Assembly: GCF_011745365.1 (NCBI RefSeq)
Contig: NW_024468913.1
Span: 248,001 to 312,000 of the forward strand
Reading direction: 5' to 3'
Source of the DNA: Cryphonectria parasitica EP155
Taxonomy: Eukaryota > Ascomycota > Sordariomycetes > Diaporthales > Cryphonectriaceae
Length of the DNA stretch: 64,000 bases
The position numbers were made by a program, and so were the translations under genes. Of the stretch, positions 56,328 through 64,000 are shown piece after piece (the stretch's first letter is position 1; every line of letters begins with the position of its first letter). Below the pieces are notes generated by a model, which worked only from the letters and a program-made list of their open reading frames with translations, was not told the DNA's origin and ran no database searches.

Positions 56328-58052
56328 GATTTCGTATGTCAATGAAGGCCGTCGTAGGTACGTATTTTGTTGTTGTTAATATCCTCTCAGAGGTGTCGTA
56401 GGTAATAAGAAAACTGAGGTTCAACCCAAAAGTGTACTGCTGAGGCCCTGCCGCTGGTGAGAAGAAGATATGTTTTCCACCAGGGATCGTAGTGTAGAAG
56501 ATTGTGCGCTGAGACCGGCCGCAATACTTGAATTATAAAATTGTATTTGATGGATGGCCAGATCCAGGGTGACCGAATGGACAACGTGAAGAAGAACAAA
56601 AAGAGGAGGAGAAAGAGAAGTCACTCACGCCGACGAGACCATCACTGCGGAGACTGACCGGTCTTATTGAGTCTCTCAGGAGAATACTCACTCATTTTTG
56701 ACCAAATATGTCACGGAGCTGCGCCATCGAAGAAACAAGAGAAGGGTCCCGTCCACGCGTCCAAGAGCAGAGAGGAGACATTGTTCATCGGACGAGGTGC
56801 CGTCGCCAGGGCTATGAGACCAACCTCCTGCATGCCCAGCGGCTTACCGCTCGCTACTGATACAAACATTTGCCTCTGCACACGGCCCCAGGTTTCTTCT
56901 AAATTTGGTGTCTACCCGCTCTGGAAAAGTCGGGATGCAAAACAAGCGCTCGACTACATGCACGTGCGGGACGAATCAGAGTCTCCAGGAGAGTCCAGGG
57001 ACGATGGCTCCTCATGTCGCTATTCGGGATAACTTGAGACGGCATTGGTGCAAGGCCGTGGGTTGGTTTCAGATGCGCAACTTGTGGGGCTCGCGTATCA
57101 GAACCGCAGTTGAAAAAGAACACACTCGTCATGCACAGCTCCGATGTTTCTCGGCAAGATCGGATCTACTCGAGAGGCTGAGTGCAAGCGTTAAATCTTA
57201 AATCATCTCAAGCTTCCCGGATGGCGCAACGACATTTTGCCGCCGTCACGCGCGGCCTGATATTTCACGGGCCGGTCGTGACACAATGCCTTTACTTACC
57301 AGACGATATTGAGCATTGGCGTGTGACAAAGTTATATTTAAATGTCAACGATGACGCCGGAGCCCATAGGGAATTATTTAGTGAGTTCATAGTAGGCTGA
57401 AATTGGTGAGTGCCTGACTGAGGGCACACCAAATAATTGCACGTCTGCATTCCATAGCCAACCTGTACTGTTTTGCTGAGTCTCTCCTCAATCATAGAAC
57501 GTTGCATATGAATTTCTGCTTGCTTCGACGCACTAATCCCGAGCAATGTGAACGTGTATTTCAGCCCGTATTACTTAACTTTTCGTCTTGTGTCTCAGAT
57601 TCACTTAATTCAGCAGCAATATCGACATCTATGCCGATTTTGAACTACTCCTGACATTGAGAAATTGAACCTTGTCTGGTTGCTCAATTTCTCGCAACTT
57701 GATCAATTCCTGATAGACTCTGTACCTTGCGTATGATCTTTTTCTATCCAGGATACAGTATACGGAAAGGGCGCAATGACGCACATTTTTGCCAAGTGAA
57801 CGACTGTCAATGAAGAACCCCGCCTCCGGAAGGGCGTGGGAGACGCACGGTCGGTCCGCCCCGGCCATACAACGCCACTCGCATAGTAATATTCACCAAG
57901 CAAACAGCCGTTGGCAATTGACGAGATAATGTTGTGGTGATAACGGAAGACTTGGTGATAGTTTTTCCCTCTCCCCTTCATCAACATCCAAATCAAATAC
58001 AAGACATCACATCTTCGCAGCTAATTAGTTAGATGAGTCTAGTAAATAAGTT
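56328..58052. other. Divergent intergenic region, no gene seen
   Basis: This holds promoters for the small membrane protein and the SnoaL-like gene. Frames in both directions are short and of mixed composition. Nothing is supported. Confidence 0.45.
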
Positions 58053-58916
58053 ATGGATCCAGCCCTCCGCTCCACCATCCTGAACCTTCTCAAAAGCGCA
58101 GGGGGAATAGACGATTCAAACATCGCAACACCACCGACCTCGACACAGCCGGTTCATATCAATGGAACGGAGTACATCATCCTCAGTTCCTCAGTAGACA
58201 TCGCTCTCAAGAACATTGACAACGCCACTGCCGATTCACCACTCCTCGCAGCACGAGTGATTCTCACCATCCGCAAAGCAGCAACCCCTCAGCCAGGCGA
58301 CGAGGCCGCCTCGCCCCCCATCGAGGTTGCAGCGCACGGCTTCATCTGGTCTTCCAGCAGCGCCACCAGGATCACCCGCTCTGAGATCATCCTCGACACA
58401 GAAACCCTCCACTCCCACCTTCCCCAACCCGCCGCAGCAGTAGAACGCGCCGCAACCATCCCAGCTTTTCCAGCAGGCCAACACGGCAGGAACAGCAGCA
58501 GCAGCAGCAGCAGCAGCCTCGTCGAGACATACCGGTCCTATGTATCCGCCATCAACGCCCGCCAGATGACCACCAGCCTGCCGACGTTCTGCCATCCCAC
58601 TGTGATTCACAACGGCAAGGCCCTCCCTCTGGCCACCTACCAGCGACTCATGACGGACGCTCAGGCTGCGATCCGGGACATCACGTTCGCCATCGACGGT
58701 CTCGTGGTAGATGAGGAGAGGGGCATGGTGGCTGCGCTGTTGAACTTTACGGGCAGATCAGTTGGGGAGTTCGCTGGGGTGGACGGGACGGGAAGGGAAG
58801 TTCGGTTTGGGGAGATCGTGTTCTACTGGTTTGTAGAAGGCAAGATTTCTAGAGTCGTGAGTCTGGTAGATTTCGAGACGTATCGGGAGCAGGCGAGGTC
58901 TGCTGTGGCGTGCTGA
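58053..58916 (+). CDS. SnoaL/NTF2-like domain protein
   Basis: This single exon encodes 287 aa. The C-terminal half (about 160-285) has the ester-cyclase/SnoaL-like layout: VETYRSYVSAINARQMTTSLPTFCHPTVIHNGKALPLATYQRLM, then IRDITFAIDGLVVDEERGMVAALLNFTGR and VRFGEIVFYWFVEGKISRVVSLVDFETYREQ. These proteins form small alpha+beta barrels that cyclise polyketides or bind small ligands. The N-terminal half may be a second, degenerate module (EYIILSSSVDIALKN, ARVILTIRKA). A Ser run encoded by AGC triplets links the halves. No catalytic residues can be assigned with confidence, and no polyketide synthase is nearby. Confidence 0.7.
   Translation: MDPALRSTILNLLKSAGGIDDSNIATPPTSTQPVHINGTEYIILSSSVDIALKNIDNATADSPLLAARVILTIRKAATPQPGDEAASPPIEVAAHGFIWSSSSATRITRSEIILDTETLHSHLPQPAAAVERAATIPAFPAGQHGRNSSSSSSSSLVETYRSYVSAINARQMTTSLPTFCHPTVIHNGKALPLATYQRLMTDAQAAIRDITFAIDGLVVDEERGMVAALLNFTGRSVGEFAGVDGTGREVRFGEIVFYWFVEGKISRVVSLVDFETYREQARSAVAC
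58494..58518. repeat. AGC triplet run encoding poly-Ser
   Basis: Eight AGC codons in a row encode the Ser linker of the SnoaL-like protein. Confidence 0.85.
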
Positions 58917-59326
58917 GGATATGAATCACTTGTTGCACTTGGGGATTTCGTCAATCGCCTATGATCTAAGCATTTGCAGTGAAGTGGTGCTTATTATCGA
59001 GAGACATCAGTGTGCTAATAAATTGCTTTGGCAATCTGCAATTACTTCCCCATCAACGGACGGTGAGAGCAGACCTAATTGCGAAGAGATCAGAAGACAA
59101 GAGAAGAAGCCGAAATTGTCGTTCAATCATCGCTGCGGGACCAGACGAGCCGCCAGTGGCTTATGAAAAAGGGGAGGAGACAACGCCCCAGCTGGCCCGA
59201 CTGGAGCCCTCATCCCTTATATACAGTACAAATAACAAACCCCGGAGCCTTGGTCCATCCGTAAAATGCAGCCCTGGTCCTATATAACTCCAACTCGAAG
59301 ACGCCTATGCCAAAATAACTTCAATA
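58917..59326. other. Convergent spacer, no gene seen
   Basis: This lies between the SnoaL-like gene and the F-box-like gene on the other strand. Nothing is recognised. Confidence 0.5.
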
Positions 59327-60262
59327 CTATGCGACAACATCCTGTGCGATGGCAGTGTTTGGTGTGCTGGTCGCATTCCAGGTGACCGAGGTAGGCCAGA
59401 GCTGCTCCGGCACATCGTCTTCATCATCATCTCCATCCGTCCAACCCCTCACTGGGCCCCAGCAGATAGTACATCCGTTGGCCCTGGCAGTCTCCAGCAG
59501 GCCCTGGGTCATGTCGCCAGACTTCTTGACCGGGCTGTGTGCATCGAACTGCACCTTGTTGACATTTGGCAGGCCCCCGAGGATATCGTTCAAGAGATCC
59601 CGGCAGAACTTCTCGTAGTAGCCAGGAGACTTGCGCCAGCCGTTGAAGATGTTATCACTGGGGTCGATCTCGATGTACACATGTAAGCAGCGCACATTAA
59701 CACAATCTTGGAGGCCGAGCATGTCGTTCACGACCCAGCTGCGGTACGGCCTGGCCCAACCTGGACCTAGTCGTAGCTCCAGGGTCGTCATTTTGCTACG
59801 ACACTGGGGCTTGATGCAGGCCAGGAGTCCCTTCTTGGTCTTGACGTGGCGGCCGTCAATGGGAAAAATACGGAAGGTCTTAGTGCCGTAGAAGACATGG
59901 GAAGCCTCGTGATAAACAGTACGGCAGACTCGCAATATTCTGAGTTTCCTGTGAATTTCAAAATAGTTTCCAGGCTGAAGATCAATGACACCGTTGATGT
60001 CGTCGAAGTAGTGTTCGTAGATCTTGACACGCAGTTCCGAGGGCAAGTCCATGAAGCGGAAAGGAGGGATCTTCTTCCTGCTATGTACAACGGGCTTTAA
60101 AGGGACGTCAAGGGTCAGGCTCGCAATGTCGAGGCTATTGATACCGTCGTTAGGGCCTGGTTCGGCATCAGAGGCATGAGTCGACTTGTGGGCGGATGCG
60201 ATCGGGGTCGGGGATGAACCAGCACCCTTGGCACGGGAGCCTTTCGACGGTCGACGAGCCAT
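59327..60262 (-). CDS. F-box-like protein of fungal type
   Basis: This single exon encodes 311 aa from ATG 60260-60262 (MARRPSKGSRAKG). A basic Ser-rich N-terminus precedes FRFMDLPSELRVKIYEHYF near residue 70, the pattern of fungal F-box-like domains. It is followed by RKLRILRVCRTVYHEASHVFYGTKTFRI. These N-terminal modules usually bind Skp1, and the rest recruits substrates for ubiquitination. The second half (MTTLELRLGPGWARPYRSWVVND, CLHVYIEIDPSD) matches the beta-rich region commonly seen after such motifs in Pezizomycotina. No further domain is seen. The tail is acidic (DGDDDEDDVPE). The substrate is unknown. Confidence 0.75.
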   Translation of the reverse strand: MARRPSKGSRAKGAGSSPTPIASAHKSTHASDAEPGPNDGINSLDIASLTLDVPLKPVVHSRKKIPPFRFMDLPSELRVKIYEHYFDDINGVIDLQPGNYFEIHRKLRILRVCRTVYHEASHVFYGTKTFRIFPIDGRHVKTKKGLLACIKPQCRSKMTTLELRLGPGWARPYRSWVVNDMLGLQDCVNVRCLHVYIEIDPSDNIFNGWRKSPGYYEKFCRDLLNDILGGLPNVNKVQFDAHSPVKKSGDMTQGLLETARANGCTICWGPVRGWTDGDDDEDDVPEQLWPTSVTWNATSTPNTAIAQDVVA

Positions 60263-61384
60263 GACTAATGGCTGCAAAAGTGAAGCACGATAGATCGAAG
60301 CCGTCCCAGCCAAATCCAATCGTGTGCTTGTCTTTGAATCTGAAGATCGAAAGTAATGCTCGGTATAGAGGCGCAATGTCGAATATCGTGCGTGGTAGGA
60401 CTCGAAATGGGTGGTTCACGAATGGATCGCGTGATGTGGCGATGGTTCGGTAATTTCGAGGGTGGGCTTGTTGTTGGACTTGAAGTCTGAATGGCCGAGT
60501 ATGTGGTATTCGCTCGTCGTTGGGCTCAGCTCCTGCTCTTCACGTCGCCAAAGAATACTTTGTGAATCAACAATGATAGACGGCACAAGTGAGAGTAGAA
60601 CTCAAGAGGGTGGACCATCCCATCGTCAAGTGGAGACAAGTTTAACGAGTGGATGGCCACCCTCAGAATGCAGCATCCGCGAAGGCCATCTTGAGCACTC
60701 GGAAGAATGGTGAGGATCGACTGCTGGCGCTGATCATTGGATGTTCGCAGGCCCGAGACACCATTCAAGCACGGTCGACGCTGTGGGCTTGGCTGTGGTG
60801 ATTGTAGTATTCCGGGGAGGAGTTTGACGAGAAACGGGGGTTGGAAGAGAGAGGTGGTGGTTGTTGCGGGGAAGAATCATCGATCCAATGTCCAATTACT
60901 GAGGTGCGGAGGTGTCGAGCCTGAAATGCTGAGATAATAGCGGATCTTTAGCGGGACTCGCCGCAGAGCATCAGGGCGTTCTGGTAGTGGGGGAGGGGCC
61001 TCCACTGGGAATCACTAAGAGTAATGGAAAGCACTGTCAACACCGCCGGCAGGCAGCGCGTTCGGGTGGCGTGGTGGCGGCCCTTGCAGCAATTCCTAGA
61101 GCTATCCAAATCCTGAATGTACCGATGTACCCTGCTAAGGTGGAGTGATGCAAATTTTGGTGACGAAATCCAAAAGAAATCATTCCAAGCCTTGAGACTC
61201 GGCCTGAACCTCTTCTCGGTCCACCGTAACCGTCCATTATCGCATGTACAGCGATGCTTACCTTTTAGAAGCTGTGGTTCTACCAGCACAAAGTTATTTT
61301 TAACGATCTTCTTGCTCGGCCTTCGTACCCACGGCCCTCAGCTTCTATTGCTCGCTCGCGCAAGCATTCCCTGTCGCCTTCGTC
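60263..61384. other. Divergent promoter region, no gene seen
   Basis: This lies between the F-box-like gene and TIM50, with no credible frame. It holds both promoters. A pyrimidine-rich leader precedes the TIM50 ATG. Confidence 0.5.
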
Positions 61385-63141
61385 ATGCTCTCGAGGGCAG
61401 CCCTGCGCCTGGCCCAGCCAGCTGCTGTCTCGGCATGGGCCTCGTCCTCCTCCTCCCCCTCTGTCCGACGAGCCCTTCCGGCGCTGGCAGCAGCTCCGAC
61501 GATATGGGCTAGGGGCCTGGCAGATAGCAAGCGACCACCACCTCCCTCAAGATTCAGCTCGCCATCGAGCACCACTCCGCGACCATCGTCCACTCCTCCC
61601 CAACAGCAAACTCAGCGAGATGGCAGTGCCAATGCCAGCGTGAATACCGATGGAAAGGGAGCTCCAAAAGAACCACCAAAGGCAGGATCTACGGAATCCA
61701 ATCATCAGAAGACAGAGCCAGCCGACGGGTCGACCCAGACACCCGAGCAGCAGATACCGCTGTCCGAACTTCCTGACCTCACCCAAGGCATACCTTCCAC
61801 GCTCGAGTACGAGATGGGCGATGCGGCTCGCAAATCAGAGCTGGAACCTGTCGAGGAGGAGGCTGCAGCAGGCGCCGGTGGACGTGGTAAGGGAGAGCTG
61901 CCGGCGTCGGCATACGTCTCCTCCACCGAGCGGAGACGTCAGAAGCTGGCTAACTGGATGTTTGGTGCTACACTGGTCGGTATGGCCGGTGGTGTCATCT
62001 TCCTGGGCCGTAATTGGGAAGAAGAAGATCTGAGGAGGCATCAAGACGTGCCCAATGGCTGGGGCCTGTCCTTGTGGTGGAACCGTGCATCCACACGCAT
62101 GAAGGAGGTCCTGATATACTACCATGAGCCCGCTTTCGAGAAGCTACTCCCCGATCCCGATCCCATGTTCGAGCGCCCCTATACACTCGTCATCAGTCTT
62201 GAGGACATGCTCGTGCACAGCGAGTGGACACGAGAGCACGGCTGGCGGCTTGCAAAGAGGCCTGGTGTCGACTACTTCCTGCACTATTTGAGCCAGTACT
62301 ACGAGATTGTCCTGTTCACCACTGTGCCTTTTGGTATCGCAGAGCCGTTACTGCGAAAGCTGGACCCATACCACTTTATCGTATGGCCGTTGTTCCGGGA
62401 GGCTACCAAGTACAAGGACGGCGAGATCATCAAGGTTAGTTTTCACCTTCACAACTGTTCTTCTTGCTGAAATTTGGCTGATTTGTGGCGCGGCAGGATC
62501 TTTCCTACCTGAACCGAGACCTGTCCAAGGTTATCGTCATCGACACCCATGCCGAGCACGTCCGAGCCCAGCCTGAGAATGCCATCATCCTGCCTAAGTG
62601 GACCGGCGAGCCTAAAGACAGGGAACTGGTCGGACTGATCCCCTTCCTTGAATACATCCACACTATGCAGTATGGAGATGTGCGCAAGGTCCTCAAGTCG
62701 TTCGACGGCAAACACATCCCTACAGAATTTGCTCGACGCGAGGCGATTGCGCGAGCCGAGTTCAACAAGCAGCTCGAGGCGGAGCGGCGCAAGCACCCTC
62801 ACAAGGGCAAGAGTGGCATGGCCGCTCTTGGCTCGCTACTTGGTCTCAAGCCCCAGAATATGAGCGTCATGGTTGTTCCCGACGGCGAGATCAACCCGGC
62901 CGATGCATTCGCACAGGGCAAGATGATCCAGGATATCGCTCGTGAGCGCGGCCAGCGGCAATACGAGGAAATCGAAAAGATGATCCGCGAGAACGGCGAG
63001 AAGTGGCTCAAGGAGGAAGCTGCTGTGCAGGAGCAGATGCAGAAGGAGGCCATGAATAGTATGAAGAGCTCCTTCACCTCATGGTTCTTGCCGACAGGCG
63101 CAGCAGAAGCCGGGCAGGGCGAGGGCCAGAAGAAGGCCTAG
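61385..63141 (+). CDS. TIM50: Mitochondrial import inner membrane translocase subunit TIM50 (two exons)
   Basis: Exon 1 is 61385-62434 and exon 2 is 62497-63141, giving 564 aa. An Arg/Ala/Ser-rich presequence (MLSRAALRLAQPAAVSAWASS) is followed by a Pro/Ser/Gln-rich linker. The matrix-to-IMS anchor is WMFGATLVGMAGGVIFLG (about 190-210). The intermembrane-space receptor domain has FCP1-like folds: FERPYTLVISLEDMLVHSEW, REHGWRLAKRPGVDYFLHYLSQYYEIVLFTT, and LSYLNRDLSKVIVIDTHAEHV. The phosphatase DxDx motif is replaced (SLEDM), as is normal in Tim50. It is the presequence receptor of the TIM23 complex. C-terminal charged helices and a Phe-rich end (SSFTSWFLP) complete a normal fungal Tim50. Confidence 0.95.
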
Positions 63142-63907
63142 ACAGGGCAACACCCGCGCGCCGTTCCGTCGATACTGAAGGGTGCTCTGGCCCTGGTATC
63201 TACAACATCCCCCCTCTACATCAGAAATTTCTTCTCTTCGCTCAGACGACGGCGGCGGCAGGGGCGGTGGTGGGAAGCATTTGCATTGGCGTATTGGACG
63301 GCGGTGACGGATCAGGGATGAGTCAAGGGGATTGCGCCATACCAGATTGTGCTTTTTGTTCACCTTCTTGGTGGTGAAGTCCTGTTCGAAGGGGTTAATT
63401 TAAAACGTGTAGAATATTGTATAGGCCCCGCGTGCCGTGTACGAATCGAGGAAGTTGGACACTAAGCGCAAGACTACTGTCGTTGCTCTATCCATTCTTG
63501 AGTACCAGTGCCATACTGATGTTTTGGTTCACAAAAAGTTGAGACATGCTGAAGGCAGCGGACGGACTGCAGGTTGAGGGGACTCCGTTGGGCTTTGAAG
63601 CAAGTCAATGAATCCTCGGGCAGCTTGTATCCATATCCCCTCCTTCTACTTCTCAGTCACGCATGATGCTGAATGTGCAAGGAGGGGAAATGGGCAGATA
63701 TGTTACAGCATGTCCAGATCCCGCCAAATTGCCGACATAAAGGCTAGTAGTGTACAGCGCTTAATTAAGCAAGTCAGAGCACCCACTTCCCGGCCCACCC
63801 CCTTTCCGGCCAGTCACACCGCCACTTCAACCATGTCTGCTTTTAGGAATTACTTTTGCTCAATCAATTGCAATTCGGATACCTTCAACTTTCGACAGGA
63901 TCTTTAT
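63142..63907. other. 3' side of TIM50 and 5' flank of the edge transposase
   Basis: No gene is seen. From about 63755 onward the sequence may already belong to the transposon, including a palindromic GCTTAATTAAGC and a C-rich stretch, but the element's end cannot be fixed from one side. Confidence 0.45.
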
Positions 63908-64000
63908 ATGATTATCATGAAGTCCTATTCTGAGTCTGATCTAGCCCGGGCTATCGAGGCTGTCAAAAAGGGCCTGTCTCAACGACAAGCCTCCCGCAAA
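63908..64000 (+). mobile_element. Pogo/Fot-type DDE transposase, N-terminal start only (runs off the window)
   Basis: The frame from ATG 63908-63910 (or ATG 63917) to the window end encodes 31 residues. YSESDLARAIEAVKKGLSQ then RQASRK is the beginning of the Psq-type helix-turn-helix found at the N-terminus of fungal pogo/Fot1 transposases. There it binds the terminal inverted repeats. The centromere-binding-like second helix-turn-helix and the DDE catalytic domain would lie beyond the window. A domesticated Psq-domain gene is the alternative. Whether the element is intact cannot be seen. Confidence 0.65.

Overview
The window looks like nuclear DNA of a filamentous ascomycete (Pezizomycotina, most likely a Sordariomycete). 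Genes are intron-poor to moderately split. Introns are short with GTAAGT/GTGAGT/GTATGT-type donors, CTAAC-like branch sites and YAG acceptors. There are no operons, and gene families are typically fungal: Zn2Cys6 regulators, a subtilase with I9 propeptide, sedolisin, GH74, fungal P450, TIM50 and an MFS sugar transporter. I find about 24 gene calls, most rebuilt by hand across introns with frame checked at every junction, plus two broken or possibly broken genes. Gene-poor stretches carry simple-sequence tracts.

Layout. 0-13 kb: 5' part of a secreted sedolisin (left edge), a small unknown spliced gene, a six-exon cytochrome P450 with a 29-nt microexon, a VOC dioxygenase/glyoxalase-like protein, a UDP-glucose 4-epimerase with a long Ser-rich tail, and a secreted GH74 xyloglucanase. 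13-25 kb: a coiled-coil protein of unknown function, a NUDT15-like Nudix hydrolase, a secreted Ser/Thr-rich probably GPI-anchored protein, a frame-broken small membrane-protein remnant, a subtilisin-like protease interrupted by a TAG at its conserved Trp, and a Zn2Cys6 regulator with a TG microsatellite in its second intron. 25-38 kb: a GNAT acetyltransferase, a 970-aa Zn2Cys6/fungal_trans regulator with Ala/His/Gln tracts, and a nearly 6-kb gene-poor block. 38-50 kb: KEOPS subunit Cgi121, mitochondrial proline dehydrogenase, a Tim17-family-like membrane protein, a small acidic protein whose frame stays open past its stop, an alpha-glucoside-type MFS transporter, and a MARVEL-like four-helix membrane protein. 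53-64 kb: a vWA-domain protein, a small membrane protein, a SnoaL/NTF2-like protein, an F-box-like protein, mitochondrial TIM50, and the start of a pogo/Fot-type transposase at the right edge.

Functions are mostly independent. Two loose themes appear: plant cell wall and protein degradation with its regulation (GH74, sugar transporter, sedolisin, subtilase, two zinc-cluster regulators), and mitochondrial biogenesis or metabolism (TIM50, Tim17-like, proline dehydrogenase). I see no biosynthetic cluster, CRISPR, convincing tRNA or rRNA. The most interesting items are the two in-frame TAG codons (subtilase, acidic protein), the frame-broken membrane-protein remnant, the P450 microexon, the unusual vWA protein and the edge transposon.
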